Origin: Paenibacillus sp. R14(2021)
GTDB lineage: Bacteria > Bacillota > Bacilli > Paenibacillales > Paenibacillaceae
Direction of reading: 5' to 3'
Assembly (NCBI RefSeq): GCF_019431355.1
Contig: NZ_CP080269.1
Coordinates: forward strand, 2,825,501 to 2,889,500
Length of the DNA stretch: 64,000 nt
This document shows, piece after piece, positions 35,487 through 45,004 of the stretch (position 1 is the stretch's first letter; each line of letters opens with the position of its first letter). The translations under genes were made by a program, and so were the position numbers. The notes under the pieces are model-generated. The model did no database searches. It was given only the letters and a program-made list of their open reading frames with translations, and was not told where the DNA came from.

Positions 35487-35504
35487 TGTCATGAAGGCCG
35501 ATGA

Positions 35505-36146
35505 TTATTCGCCTTCAATATAATATTTATCTTCGCCGATGCTGATCCGCGCCTGACCTTGCGTCAAATCCGTAATCCAGGCTGCAAATCGCTCCGCCTC
35601 CCGCGCTTCGGGCAAGCACGCGATTACAACCCGATCCGAGAATGCCGTATCGCCGATCCGTACGTTTCGCGCGTGAAATTCATTCTCGAGCTTGCCGTAC
35701 CACGTATAATCGACATCGACAATGACTTCGCGGTGGAGCAGCTTCGTGATCGGTTCGGCTGCTGCAATGGCCGTGACCGCTCCGTCCGTATACGCACGAA
35801 TCAGCCCGCCTGCTCCAAGCATAATACCGCCGAAATAACGGGTTACGACGATGACGACATTTTTAAGGCCTTGGTGCTTAATGACTTCCAGAATCGGTTT
35901 GCCCGCCGTTCCGCTCGGCTCGCCGTCGTCGGACTGCTTCTGGCATTCGTCGCGCTCGCCGATGACATACGCCGAGCAGTTATGCGTCGCGTTCCAGTGA
36001 AGCTTCTTCAGTTCTTCAATGAACGCGACCGCTTCCGCTTCGGAGGCAACAGGCTTGCCGTAACCGATAAACCGCGATTTCTTGATTACGATTTCCTGGC
36101 TCCCCTGCTGGCGCAGCGTCCGGTAGCTATCTAACATGAACGGCAA
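35505..36146 (-). CDS. YigZ/IMPACT family protein
   Basis: A 213-residue protein. The N-terminal UPF0029 (IMPACT) domain has the signature DDGEPSGTAGKPIL and then RYFGGIMLGAGGLIRAY; the C-terminal 80 residues are a ferredoxin-like DUF1949 domain. IMPACT proteins are linked to translation control, and E. coli YigZ binds nucleic acid, but the function is unsettled. The best start is a TTG at 36146, which follows the pgi stop directly (TAATTG), implying coupling to pgi; an ATG at 36137 is the alternative. Confidence 0.9.
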   Translation of the reverse strand: MPFMLDSYRTLRQQGSQEIVIKKSRFIGYGKPVASEAEAVAFIEELKKLHWNATHNCSAYVIGERDECQKQSDDGEPSGTAGKPILEVIKHQGLKNVVIVVTRYFGGIMLGAGGLIRAYTDGAVTAIAAAEPITKLLHREVIVDVDYTWYGKLENEFHARNVRIGDTAFSDRVVIACLPEAREAERFAAWITDLTQGQARISIGEDKYYIEGE

Positions 36147-37496
36147 TTACAGCCGAGCTTCCAGTTCGGCTTTCTCTTTCTCGTAGCCCGGCTTGCCGAG
36201 GAGTGCGAACATGTTCTTCTTGTACGCCTCAACGCCGGGTTGATCGAAGGGATTCACGCCCAGCAGATAGCCGCTGATGCCGCAGGCGATCTCGAAGAAA
36301 TAAACCAGGTAGCCGAACGTGTAAGGCTTCATGTCCGCAATATTCACGACGAAGTTCGGCACTTGACCGTCCGTATGCGCAAGCAGCGTGCCTTCGAAAG
36401 CTTTCTTATTTACAAAGTCCATCGTTTTGCCGGTCAGGAAGTTGAGGCCGTCCAGATCTGCTTCATCATGCCCAATCGAGATTTGCTCGGCAACTTGCTC
36501 GACTTGAATGACCGTTTCGAAGATATTGCGGTTGCCCTCTTGAATGAATTGACCCATGGAGTGCAGATCCGTCGAGAAGTCGACTGCCGCCGGGAAAATC
36601 CCCTTGTAGTCTTTGCCTTCGCTCTCGCCGTACAGCTGTTTCCACCATTCCGATACGAAGTGAAGCGCAGGCTCGTAGTTCACGAGAATCTCGGTCGCTT
36701 TGCCTTTGCGGTACAGCGCGTTGCGGGCAGCAGCGTATTGGTAGGCCTCGTTCTCGGCCAGGTTCGGATTGTTGTAGGCACGCGATGCGTCCGCCGCGCC
36801 TTGCATCATCTCTTCGATGTTGATCCCTGCAGCTGCAATCGGCAGTAACCCTACCGCGGTGAGCACGGAATAACGTCCGCCGACATCGTCCGGAATAACG
36901 AACGACTCGTAGCCTTCTTCATTAGCCAGCTTCTTCAGCGCGCCTTTCTCGCGATCCGTCGTCGCGTAGATCCGTTTGCGCGCTTCTGCTTTGCCATATT
37001 TCGCTTCCAACGCTTCGCGGAAGACGCGGAATGCGATGGCCGGTTCCGTCGTCGTGCCGGATTTGGAAATCACGTTGATCGACCAGTCGCGGCCTTCAAG
37101 CAATTGGAGCAGATGCGTAACGTATGTAGAGCTGATATTGTTGCCGGCAAACAGCACCTGCGGTGTCTGGCGCTGTTCGTTAGGCAGCAGGTTATAGAAC
37201 GAGTGTGACAGCATTTCAATAGCCGCGCGAGCGCCTAGATAAGAACCACCGATACCAATCACGATCAGCACCTGGGAGTCGGATTTGATTTTCGCGGCCG
37301 CTTTCTGAATGCGGGCAAATTCTTCTTTGTCGTAGTTCGTCGGCAGGTCGATCCAGCCGAGGTAATGGGAGCCCGCGCCCGTTCCGCTGCGAAGCTGCTC
37401 GTGAGCCGTGCGAACCTGTCCTGCCAAATGATCAATCTCATGCTGGCCGATAAAACCAAGCGCTTTGCTGTAATCAAATGTAACTGCTTTCGTCAT
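36147..37496 (-). CDS. pgi: Glucose-6-phosphate isomerase
   Basis: Interconverts glucose 6-phosphate and fructose 6-phosphate in glycolysis and gluconeogenesis. It has 449 residues, the short Gram-positive type. Signatures include [33 protein letters not shown], and the [14 protein letters not shown] region with its catalytic-site residues. TAGGAGG lies 9 nt before the ATG. The leader is unusual: it contains six copies of a 66-bp structured repeat, the last ending in the ribosome-binding site (37506-37907). yigZ follows without a gap. Confidence 0.95.
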   Translation of the reverse strand: MTKAVTFDYSKALGFIGQHEIDHLAGQVRTAHEQLRSGTGAGSHYLGWIDLPTNYDKEEFARIQKAAAKIKSDSQVLIVIGIGGSYLGARAAIEMLSHSFYNLLPNEQRQTPQVLFAGNNISSTYVTHLLQLLEGRDWSINVISKSGTTTEPAIAFRVFREALEAKYGKAEARKRIYATTDREKGALKKLANEEGYESFVIPDDVGGRYSVLTAVGLLPIAAAGINIEEMMQGAADASRAYNNPNLAENEAYQYAAARNALYRKGKATEILVNYEPALHFVSEWWKQLYGESEGKDYKGIFPAAVDFSTDLHSMGQFIQEGNRNIFETVIQVEQVAEQISIGHDEADLDGLNFLTGKTMDFVNKKAFEGTLLAHTDGQVPNFVVNIADMKPYTFGYLVYFFEIACGISGYLLGVNPFDQPGVEAYKKNMFALLGKPGYEKEKAELEARL

Positions 37497-37514
37497 GGGG
37501 TTGAACCTCCTAAA

Positions 37515-37907
37515 AGTTTTTGCGACACTTCCTGATTATTCTTCGTTGCGAGCAAAAACTCGCTTCGGAAGCATAGGCTTAGTTTTTGCGAAACTTCCTG
37601 ATTATTCTTCGTTGCGAGCAAAAACTCGCTTCGGAAGCATAGGCTTAGTTTTTGCGAAACTTCCTGATTATTCTTCGTTGCGAGCAAAAACTCGCTTCGG
37701 AAGCATAGGCTTAGTTTTGCGATAGCTTCCTCATTATTCTTCGTAGCGAGCAAAACTCGCTTCGGAAGCATAGGCTTAGTTTTGCGACACTTCCTGATTA
37801 TTCTTCGTAGCGAGCAAAACTCGCTTCGGAAGCATAGGCTTAGTTTTTGCGGCACTTCCTGATTATTCCTCGTTGCGAGCAAAAACTCGCTTCGAAAGCC
37901 GCACCTT
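37515..37907 (-). repeat. Six tandem copies of a ~66-bp structured leader element
   Basis: Copies begin at 37515, 37581, 37647, 37713, 37778 and 37842. Each contains AGTTTTTGC and its complement GCAAAAACT, a GCGAG-CAAAAA-CTCGC hairpin, and a palindromic AAGC-ATAG-GCTT boundary. In copies 4 and 5 the T run is four instead of five and the matching A run is also four, a compensatory change. The copy nearest pgi joins its ribosome-binding site. The sequence is open as a repetitive peptide reading frame, but two copies change frame, so coding is unlikely. A diverged copy precedes pepF. Confidence 0.9.
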
Positions 37908-37960
37908 AGTTTCTGCTCTTTTTGCTGCGCGTATGAACGAATCCCATTTCGTTAAGGTTA

Positions 37961-37989
37961 AGAATAATGGATTTCTTAGCCAAAAACAA
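37961..37989 (-). promoter_or_regulatory. Candidate promoter for the pgi leader
   Basis: Read leftward: -35 TTGTTT (37989-37984), 17-bp spacer, -10 TATTCT (37966-37961). Transcription from here would include all six leader repeats, giving a leader of about 460 nt. Confidence 0.5.
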
Positions 37990-38073
37990 GGCAAGCCGGG
38001 TCGATACAGCTTCCTCTGAAATTATGTTAAAATGGGGGAAACCTACATACGGAAACAAGGAGATGAAGATGGC

Positions 38074-39390
38074 ATGTTCAAAATCGGATTTATCGGTTTA
38101 GGCGTTATGGGTGAGCCGATGGCCGCCAATCTGCTTCGCAAAGGCTACCCCGTGACGGTCTATAACCGCACGCCTGGGAAAGCGGACAAGCTGATCGAGC
38201 TTGGCGCGGATACGGCGAATTCCCCCGCCGCAGTGGCCCGTACGGCGGAAGTCATCATTACCATGATCAGCAACGACGATTCCATCCGCGCTGTTTATTA
38301 TGGCGAGAACGGTCTGCTCAGTTCGCTGATGCCCGGCACAATCGTCATTGACAGCAGCACGATTTCTCCTGCGCTCTCCCGCCAAATCCATAAGGATACG
38401 GCAGCAAAATTCGGCGATTTCCTCGATGCGCCGGTTACCGGAAGCAAGCCTGCAGCCGAAAGCGGCGCACTGGTGTTTATGGTCGGCGGCGAAATCGAGG
38501 TCATTCATAAAGTAAAGGACCTCCTTCTCACCATGGGACGCAAAGTCATTCCGATGGGGCCGAGCGGCAGCGGCTCTACCGCGAAGCTAGCCCATAACAC
38601 CATCGTCGGCATCAATTTGGCCGCGCTTGTGGAAGGGATGGCGATTGCAGCGAGCGGCGGCATTGATGCCAAATCGTTCCTCGAGCTTGTACAGTCCGGC
38701 GGCGCAGCAAGCAAAGCGGCCGATCTGAAAGCACAGAAGCTGCTGGACCGTGATTTCAGCGTCCAATTCTCGCTTGGTCTCATGCTGAAGGATCTGCGCC
38801 TTGCCTCCACGTTGTCGGATGAACTGAAGACGCCGACGCCGGTTCTGGAGACGGTAAAAAGCCTGTACCAGGTCGGCGATTCCATGGGGCTCGGTGATTT
38901 GGACTTCTCAGCGCTGGCAAACAGCTACGAGCAGTGGATCAATAAGCGCATTACGAACCACGGCGATGCCGATATTTTTACTGCGGCTTCCACCGCAGAT
39001 GCAGCACCTGCCTCTGTGCAAACAGTATCCGCAGCAGCTCAGGGCGACCGCAGACGCAGCGAACGACTGTCGCTGAATGTGCCGCTTAAGCTTTCCGTTT
39101 ACCAATGGGAGCAAGAAGGCTCGTTCTCTGGACAACTTATCGACGGAACGCTATGCGATCTCTCCGAAAACGGCGTACAAATCATGTCCGGCTATCCGCT
39201 GGAACGCGATATGTTCATTGTCATCCACTTCCCGCAGGATTCCAAGCTGCCTCCGGTCACGGGTCGCATCATTCGCATCGACCCGAACGGAGCCGCATTC
39301 CGTTACGGCTGCATGCTGGCGGGGCTTGCCCCTTACCAGCGCCTCCAACTGGAGGCTTACATCAACAAGCAGACGATCACAGCCGACTAG
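38074..39390 (+). CDS. Beta-hydroxyacid dehydrogenase fused to a PilZ domain
   Basis: A 438-residue fusion. Residues 1-290 form a complete NAD(P)-dependent 3-hydroxyisobutyrate-dehydrogenase-type enzyme: dinucleotide motif GFIGLGVMGEPMA, substrate-site DAPVTGSKPAAESG, and the catalytic-lysine segment TAKLAHNTIVGIN. A 30-residue Ala/Ser/Thr linker leads to a C-terminal PilZ domain (about 320-435) with both c-di-GMP contacts: R327-R-S-E-R331 (RxxxR) and D362-L-S-E-N-G367 (DxSxxG). No stop or frameshift separates the halves. AAGGAG lies 11 nt before the ATG at 38074. It is monocistronic with a terminator. Allosteric control of the dehydrogenase by c-di-GMP is inferred. Confidence 0.9.
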   Translation: MFKIGFIGLGVMGEPMAANLLRKGYPVTVYNRTPGKADKLIELGADTANSPAAVARTAEVIITMISNDDSIRAVYYGENGLLSSLMPGTIVIDSSTISPALSRQIHKDTAAKFGDFLDAPVTGSKPAAESGALVFMVGGEIEVIHKVKDLLLTMGRKVIPMGPSGSGSTAKLAHNTIVGINLAALVEGMAIAASGGIDAKSFLELVQSGGAASKAADLKAQKLLDRDFSVQFSLGLMLKDLRLASTLSDELKTPTPVLETVKSLYQVGDSMGLGDLDFSALANSYEQWINKRITNHGDADIFTAASTADAAPASVQTVSAAAQGDRRRSERLSLNVPLKLSVYQWEQEGSFSGQLIDGTLCDLSENGVQIMSGYPLERDMFIVIHFPQDSKLPPVTGRIIRIDPNGAAFRYGCMLAGLAPYQRLQLEAYINKQTITAD

Positions 39391-39406
39391 ATCGGCATGA
39401 TCGTAC

Positions 39407-39462
39407 AAAAGGCTGCTCCTTACTCAGCGCAGATGCGTTGAATACGGAGCAGCCTTTTTTTT
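39407..39462 (+). terminator. Intrinsic terminator of the dehydrogenase-PilZ gene
   Basis: GGCTGCTCC pairs with GGAGCAGCC across a 26-nt loop and is followed by eight T residues; flanking A residues on the other side let it act for the convergent ppnP as well. Confidence 0.85.
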
Positions 39463-39480
39463 GCATGCACAGTCGCTACA

Positions 39481-39798
39481 TTATTCTTGGATGTACGAGC
39501 AAGCGTAATCCGTAACCGTTGCGATTTGAAGCTTGAACTTCGAGTTGGCCGGCACCGTGAATTCGCCTTCGCCGGAGATGCTGATCCACTCGGAATCGCC
39601 AGGCAGCAGCACTTTCAGCTCGCCTGCCAGAATTTCCATGATTTCTTTGGCATCTGTGCCAAATTCATACTCGCCCGGCATCATGATGCCGAGTGTTTTC
39701 TTCGTGCCGTCTGCGAACAGAACGGTGCGGCTTGTAACTTTACCGTCGAAATAGACATTTGCTTTCTTCACAACGGTTACATTTTCATACTGAGACAT
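39481..39798 (-). CDS. ppnP: Pyrimidine/purine nucleoside phosphorylase
   Basis: PpnP (DUF1255/YaiE) splits nucleosides with phosphate to give free bases and ribose 1-phosphate, with broad specificity. The product has 105 residues, slightly longer than the usual 95, as a single cupin. Characteristic segments are [32 protein letters not shown] and the C-terminal [17 protein letters not shown]. It is a single leftward gene between the dehydrogenase-PilZ gene and tkt. Confidence 0.93.
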   Translation of the reverse strand: MSQYENVTVVKKANVYFDGKVTSRTVLFADGTKKTLGIMMPGEYEFGTDAKEIMEILAGELKVLLPGDSEWISISGEGEFTVPANSKFKLQIATVTDYACSYIQE

Positions 39799-39846
39799 GA
39801 TGGCTTAAGCTCCTCTACGCAATGAATGGTCTGACCTATAAAGTAA

Positions 39847-39893
39847 AAGAGGGCCGGCAGGCGCTCGAAGATCAAGCGGCTGTCAGCCCTGCG
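39847..39893 (-). terminator. Probable terminator of tkt
   Basis: Read leftward, AGGGCTGACAGC and the GCCTGCCGGCCCT side pair imperfectly around a small TCT loop, then CTTTTAC follows. It lies directly after the tkt stop codon. Confidence 0.6.
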
Positions 39894-39921
39894 TTCACAC
39901 GAAACTAAGCAGGGACGTCAA

Positions 39922-41937
39922 TTACAGCAGCGCTTTTACTTTGCTGACGACATTCTCGACCGTAAAGCCGTATTCCGCAATGACACGTTCGCCTTTAGCC
40001 GATGCGCCGAAGGTGTTGATGCCAAGTACGGCGCCATGATCCCCTACATAACGCTCCCAACCGAATGGCGAAGCCATTTCGATCGCAAGACGCGCTTTGA
40101 CGTCCGGAAGAATGACGGAGTCCTTGTACGCTTTCGATTGACGTTCGAACAGATCGAAGCTAGGCATGCTGATAACGCGAACCTCGATGCCTTCAGACGC
40201 GAGAGCTTTCTGAGCAGCAACCGCCAGCTGCACCTCGGAACCGGTTGCGATCAGCTGCGCTTGCGGTTTGCCGCTTGCAGCCTCGGAGATTACGTACGCG
40301 CCTTTGGTAATGCCTTCGCGCGATTTCTCGTTCGAGCCTTCTAGTATCGGAAGGTTCTGACGCGTCAGTACGAGCGCGACCGGCTGGTCAGCGTTCGACA
40401 AGGCGTATGCCCAAGCGGACGAAGTTTCGTTCGCATCCGCCGGACGGAGAACCGTCAGCTGCGGAATGATGCGCAGGGAAGCCAATTGTTCGATCGGCTC
40501 ATGCGTTGGGCCGTCTTCGCCGACGGCGATGCTGTCATGCGTCAGCACGAACACGACCGGCTGCTTCATGAGTGCGGACAACCGAACGGCTGGACGCAAG
40601 TAATCCGTAAATACGAAGAACGTAGCGCCGTAAGGCTTCACGCCGCCGTGCAGGCTCATACCGTTCACGGCTGCAGCCATAGCGAACTCGCGAACGCCGA
40701 AGTAGACGTTGCGGCCTTCGTAGCTGCCAGGCTTGAAGACCGGCAAGCCCTTCAGGTGAGTCATCGTGGAGCTCTCAAGGTCGGCAGAACCGCCGATCAG
40801 GTTCGGAACGTTTTTCGCCAAGCCGTTAAGTGCATTGCCGGAAGCTACGCGTGTAGACAAAGCTTTATCAGCCGTCGTGTAGACAGGCAGATCCTTGTCC
40901 CAGCCTTCAGGCAGCTTGCCGCTGATGGCTGTTTCGAATTGCGCAGCAAGCTCCGGATAAGCCGCTTTATAGGAAGCAAAAGTCGCATCCCATGCAGCGT
41001 TCGCTTGTTCGCCTTTCGCTTTCACTTCTGCGAAGTGCGAGCGGACCTCAGCCGGTACGAAGAAGGGTTCGTTATCCCAGCCGTAGAACTGCTTCGTCAA
41101 TACCGTTTCTTCCGCGCCGAGCGGGCTGCCGTGCGTACCCAAATGCCCGCCTTTGCCGCCTTTGTTCGGGCTGCCGTAGCCGATTGTCGTTTTCACTTCG
41201 ATCAGCGTCGGTTTGCTTGTTTCGGCTTGAGCGGCAGCTACCGCTTTCGCGAGCGCATTCAGGTCGTTGCCGTCTTCTACGCGCAGCACCTGCCAGCCGT
41301 AAGCTTCGAAGCGGCCATGCACGTTCTCGGAGAACGACAGGTTCAATTCGCCGTCAAGCGAGATATCGTTGGAATCGTACAGTACGACCAGCTTGCCTAG
41401 CTTGATGTGGGCCGCAAGAGAAGCCGCTTCGCTCGCAACGCCTTCCATCAGGTCTCCGTCGCCGCAGATCGCGAATGTATAGTGATCGATGATATTCAGA
41501 TCTTTTTTATTATAGGTTGCGCCGAGATGCGCTTCTGCCATCGCCATACCAACTGCCATGGCAACCCCTTGTCCAAGTGGACCCGTCGTTGCATCTACGC
41601 CCGCGGTGTGGCCGAACTCGGGATGTCCCGGTGTCTTAGAGCCCCATTGGCGGAAGTTTTTCAGCTCTTCGATCGGAAGATCATAGCCCGAAAGATGAAG
41701 AAGGCTGTACAGCAGCATGGAACCATGGCCGGCGGAAAGCACGAAGCGGTCGCGGTTGATCCATGTCGGGTTAGCTGGATTGTGATTCATGGTTTTCGCG
41801 AACAATTGGTACCCCATCGGAGCGGAACCCATTGGCATGCCTGGGTGGCCGGAATTCGCTTTCTCGATCGAATCAATCGCGAGTGTGCGAATGGTGTCGA
41901 TGGAAAGCTGATCGATGGACTTTTGTGTAACTGTCAT
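39922..41937 (-). CDS. tkt: Transketolase
   Basis: A thiamine-diphosphate enzyme of the pentose phosphate pathway that moves two-carbon units between sugar phosphates. It has 671 residues, full length. N-terminal [14 protein letters not shown], the cofactor motif [17 protein letters not shown] ending in DSN, the pyrimidine-domain [19 protein letters not shown] and the C-terminal domain are all present. TAGGAGGAG lies 8 nt before the ATG. Together with ppnP (ribose 1-phosphate) and pgi it forms a sugar-phosphate neighbourhood, though each gene has its own signals. Confidence 0.96.
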   Translation of the reverse strand: MTVTQKSIDQLSIDTIRTLAIDSIEKANSGHPGMPMGSAPMGYQLFAKTMNHNPANPTWINRDRFVLSAGHGSMLLYSLLHLSGYDLPIEELKNFRQWGSKTPGHPEFGHTAGVDATTGPLGQGVAMAVGMAMAEAHLGATYNKKDLNIIDHYTFAICGDGDLMEGVASEAASLAAHIKLGKLVVLYDSNDISLDGELNLSFSENVHGRFEAYGWQVLRVEDGNDLNALAKAVAAAQAETSKPTLIEVKTTIGYGSPNKGGKGGHLGTHGSPLGAEETVLTKQFYGWDNEPFFVPAEVRSHFAEVKAKGEQANAAWDATFASYKAAYPELAAQFETAISGKLPEGWDKDLPVYTTADKALSTRVASGNALNGLAKNVPNLIGGSADLESSTMTHLKGLPVFKPGSYEGRNVYFGVREFAMAAAVNGMSLHGGVKPYGATFFVFTDYLRPAVRLSALMKQPVVFVLTHDSIAVGEDGPTHEPIEQLASLRIIPQLTVLRPADANETSSAWAYALSNADQPVALVLTRQNLPILEGSNEKSREGITKGAYVISEAASGKPQAQLIATGSEVQLAVAAQKALASEGIEVRVISMPSFDLFERQSKAYKDSVILPDVKARLAIEMASPFGWERYVGDHGAVLGINTFGASAKGERVIAEYGFTVENVVSKVKALL

Positions 41938-42116
41938 TACGTAAACTCCTCCTAAATCCGAATAGGTACTTCCTTATTCCGCCTAGGGCGGCGGTTCTTC
42001 GTTCAATCTTATTTTCTCTGTAAGTGGTAAGGCGGTTTACCCGCACTGGCTTTGAAATATTGTACCATTACCTTATCCCCATTTCCATCTTTTAAGCCTT
42101 GCCAAAATAAAAATCG

Positions 42117-42170
42117 ACAAAATAAAAGGCGCGCCAGCCCCGGACCAATTCCGGGCGGCACGCCAAAAGA
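42117..42170 (-). terminator. Intrinsic terminator of purU
   Basis: Read leftward, GGCGTGCC and GGCGCGCC pair, with an inner CCCGGA/TCCGGG stem, followed by TTTTATTTT. It ends the purU transcript. Confidence 0.85.
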
Positions 42171-42194
42171 AGGATGACTGCTGCTGCATAGCGA

Positions 42195-43094
42195 TTAATT
42201 GAATACGACCGTCTTGTTCTGATGAACCAAAATCCGGTCTTCCACATGCCATTTGACGGCGCGAGCAAGCACGACGCGTTCAATGGTGCGGCCGATCCGT
42301 TTCAAATTATCCACATCGTCGCGGTGGCTGACGCGCTGCACGTCCTGCTCGATAATCGGTCCGCCGTCCAGCTCTTCGGTCACATAATGCGCCGTTGCGC
42401 CGATAATTTTGACCCCTCGCTGATAGGCTTGCGCGTAAGGCTTGCCGCCAACGAAAGCCGGCAGGAAGGAATGGTGGATATTGATGATCCGGTTCGGGAA
42501 CTGCTCAATGAACTTCGGCGAAATAATCTGCATGTAACGCGCAAGCACGACGATGTCCGCTTTGCCCGTAACGACTTCGAGCTGCTGCTTCTCGGCTTCC
42601 GCTTTCGTATCTGCGGTAACCGTGATATGGTGGAATGGGATGCCGAACGACTCAACAAGCCCTCTCATATCCGGGTGATTGCTTACCACCATTGCGATAT
42701 CCGCGTCAAGATCGCCGGCCTGCCACTGCCAGAGAAGCTCCAGCAAGCAGTGATCTTCCTTGGAAACGAAGATGGCAAGGCGCTTCTTGCGGCTCGCGCG
42801 GAAGGTGTGCCATTTCATTTCGAATCTATCGGCTACGCGGGTGAAATCTTCTTGAAGCACTGGCAGCTCGCGGTCCAAATCGTTCAGATCGAATTCGAAG
42901 CGGATGAAAAACATGCCGCCGCCGGGGTCCATCGAATATTGATCGGATTGCACGATGTTCGCACCGTGCTCATACAGAAAATGCGAAACCGCAGCGACGA
43001 TGCCGGAACGGTCCGGGCAGGAAATCAGCATACGCGCACGCTGCGACTTATTAGGACGCTGCGAGGATAGTTGTGGTTGGTATGAATTTTGCAT
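42195..43094 (-). CDS. purU: Formyltetrahydrofolate deformylase
   Basis: PurU hydrolyses 10-formyltetrahydrofolate to formate and tetrahydrofolate, balancing one-carbon pools. It has 299 residues: an N-terminal ACT domain (RMLISCPDRSGIVAAVSHFLYEHGANI) and a formyltransferase-like C-terminal domain. The catalytic residues are visible as the Asn-His pair in IINIHHSFLPAF and the aspartate of DGGPIIEQD, with ATAHYVTEELD between. GGAAGGAAG lies about 11 nt before the ATG. It is a single gene with its own terminator. Confidence 0.95.
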   Translation of the reverse strand: MQNSYQPQLSSQRPNKSQRARMLISCPDRSGIVAAVSHFLYEHGANIVQSDQYSMDPGGGMFFIRFEFDLNDLDRELPVLQEDFTRVADRFEMKWHTFRASRKKRLAIFVSKEDHCLLELLWQWQAGDLDADIAMVVSNHPDMRGLVESFGIPFHHITVTADTKAEAEKQQLEVVTGKADIVVLARYMQIISPKFIEQFPNRIINIHHSFLPAFVGGKPYAQAYQRGVKIIGATAHYVTEELDGGPIIEQDVQRVSHRDDVDNLKRIGRTIERVVLARAVKWHVEDRILVHQNKTVVFN

Positions 43095-43154
43095 AACAAG
43101 AGTGTCTTCCTTCCGTCAACAGAAATAGTCTGGCTGCCTGCGGCATCTTCGCTG

Positions 43155-44282
43155 TTACGCGTTCACCAACAGCGTCTTGCCCGCGAACCATGCCGTAATA
43201 CGCTGATTGATTGCTTCTTCCGACAGCTCAGACAGCACGCGGTGTTCGGTAACGAGATCGTACAAGCGGTCCATCGGCTCGCGAGGGTCTGCTTTCTTCG
43301 CTTTCGCATCGTTCTTCAGCACGTCCCATACGTTCAGGACGAATTGACGGTGGTCAATCTCCTGCTTGCCGAAGAAATGATGAAGACGTTCAACATCATC
43401 CATGAACTGGCCGCCGAAACGGCTCAAGGCATCGCCGCGAAGCAGCGCAATCTCCGCCTCGTACATCGGACGCTGCGTTTTGTCTTCCTGGCCGATCCAT
43501 GGCGTCTCGAGAATAAACGGACGGCCCTTCAAAGCCTCGTGATGCACGATGCTGCGGATCGCATCGTGGCCGATCCAGCCCGCCCCGATCGGAGCATGGC
43601 GGTCTTTGCCTGCGCCGCGCGGGTTTTTGCTGTCGTTGACATGCACGACGGCAACCCGGTCTAGGCCGACGATGCGGTCAAACTCATTCAATACGCCGTC
43701 CAAATCCCCGACGAGGTCGTAGCCTGCATCGTGCATGTGGCAGGTGTCCATACATACGGTCAGACGATCATTGGCGCCGACTTTATCAATAATCGATGCG
43801 ATCTCCTCGAAGCTGCGGCCGATTTCCGTACCTTTGCCAGCCATCGTCTCGAGCGCGATATTGACATTCGTTTCTTTGGTGCCGTCAAGCACTTCGTTCA
43901 AACCTTCAGCGATTCGGGAGATGCCGTATTGGGCATCTCTGTCCGTATAAGCACCGGGGTGCAAGACAATGTTGCGTACGCCGATCGCATCCGTGCGGCG
44001 GATTTCTTCCTGCAGAAAACGCACGGCTAGCTCAAACGTATCCTCTTTATACGAACCAAGATTCACAATATATGGGGCATGCACGACAATCTCGTCAACA
44101 CCCGCACTGCTCATGGCTGCTTTGCCTTCGGGGATATACAGATCTTCCATCGGTTTGCGGCGCGTGTTCTGCGGAGCGCCGGTATAAATCATGAACGTGC
44201 TGGAGCCGTAAGTAGCGGCTTCGTTCGCTGCGGTGAGCAGCCCTTTATCGGAAAATGAAACATGTGAACCGATTTTCAACAT
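43155..44282 (-). CDS. nfo: Deoxyribonuclease IV (AP endonuclease) with C-terminal extension
   Basis: Endonuclease IV cuts at abasic sites in base-excision repair. The TIM-barrel core (residues about 1-285) shows the metal-ligand motifs [46 protein letters not shown] and FILETPW, so all zinc sites look intact. About 90 residues follow the core with no family I know ([20 protein letters not shown] through [10 protein letters not shown]); ordinary homologs end near residue 285-297. AAAGGAG lies 12 nt before the ATG at 44282; the open frame to 44312 lacks a site. The extension may be a lineage trait. Confidence 0.93.
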   Translation of the reverse strand: MLKIGSHVSFSDKGLLTAANEAATYGSSTFMIYTGAPQNTRRKPMEDLYIPEGKAAMSSAGVDEIVVHAPYIVNLGSYKEDTFELAVRFLQEEIRRTDAIGVRNIVLHPGAYTDRDAQYGISRIAEGLNEVLDGTKETNVNIALETMAGKGTEIGRSFEEIASIIDKVGANDRLTVCMDTCHMHDAGYDLVGDLDGVLNEFDRIVGLDRVAVVHVNDSKNPRGAGKDRHAPIGAGWIGHDAIRSIVHHEALKGRPFILETPWIGQEDKTQRPMYEAEIALLRGDALSRFGGQFMDDVERLHHFFGKQEIDHRQFVLNVWDVLKNDAKAKKADPREPMDRLYDLVTEHRVLSELSEEAINQRITAWFAGKTLLVNA

Positions 44283-44496
44283 GGACTTGTTTCGCTCCTT
44301 TCGTTTCAACAACGGCAGCCTGTGACGGGCTGTACCTGTTCAAACGCTTGTCCTACCTATTTTACTAGGAATAGCGAAATAAATCTAGGTTCCGGTATTT
44401 GACTGTCGGTTGCGAGAAAAGCGCCTCATCGCTTATAATAGTTACGATTTGCCAGATTGAATCGGCATCCTGTGCAGGTAGAGGTGAATGTAAGCG

Positions 44497-44928
44497 ATGG
44501 CTCCAAGTTGGTTTATGTACTTCATTGTGTTCTGGGCTATTGTCATGATTGGTTTCATGTCCATCGGCGGCTATTTCATGTTTCGAAAGTTTCTTAAAGT
44601 CCTTCCCATGCGGGACGGCAAATCTAAGCTCGACTGGCAGAACTATTGGGTCGACAGAAGCCGCGGCATGTGGCCCGAGGATTCCAAGCAATTCCTGGAT
44701 CAGCTTGTTGCGCCGGTACCGAGCGCATTTCGCGATATTGCACGCCATTCCATTGCTGCCAAGATCGCGCAAGTCGCTGTCGAAGGCGGTGCGTCCGAAG
44801 TGTCTCGCAGCCATTGTATCGAAGGTTACATACGGGCTACGCCCAAACGCGATTACCGCAGCCTGATTTCGTTCCTGGAAAGAGAACAAATCGATTACTC
44901 TCCATACACGCATTTGCTGAATAAATAG
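44497..44928 (+). CDS. DUF2621 (YneK-like) membrane protein
   Basis: A 143-residue protein with one N-terminal membrane helix (FMYFIVFWAIVMIGFMSIGGYFMF), then a soluble cytoplasmic part with WQNYWVDRSRGMWPEDS and an EGYIRATPKRDYRSL segment. This pattern is DUF2621, known from B. subtilis YneK and other spore formers; function is unknown. AGAGGTGA lies about 9 nt before the ATG. It is likely transcribed alone, 77 bp ahead of the TIGR01777 gene. Confidence 0.88.
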   Translation: MAPSWFMYFIVFWAIVMIGFMSIGGYFMFRKFLKVLPMRDGKSKLDWQNYWVDRSRGMWPEDSKQFLDQLVAPVPSAFRDIARHSIAAKIAQVAVEGGASEVSRSHCIEGYIRATPKRDYRSLISFLEREQIDYSPYTHLLNK

Positions 44929-45004
44929 CCGCCTCCTGGGCGGCTTTCGCTGTATCTGGAAACCTATGGCCATGCCAGCCATTTTACTCAAAGGGGGAAT
45001 AGCG

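Noticed and set aside
37493-37882. 129-codon ORF with a repeated [15 protein letters not shown]-like peptide before pgi
   Set aside because: It is the leader repeat read as protein. Copies 4 and 5 are 65 and 64 bp long and break the frame, while the RNA pairings are preserved, so selection appears to act on RNA.
37515-37907. CRISPR array
   Set aside because: The units are contiguous 64-66-bp repeats with no unique spacers, and there are no cas genes nearby.
41938-42090. Regulatory RNA before tkt
   Set aside because: Only a short CCGCC-TAG-GGCGG hairpin is seen, with no terminator or repeat element; not enough to call.
42092-42283. 63-codon ORF overlapping the purU terminator
   Set aside because: It spans a strong intrinsic terminator and overlaps purU; not credible as a gene.
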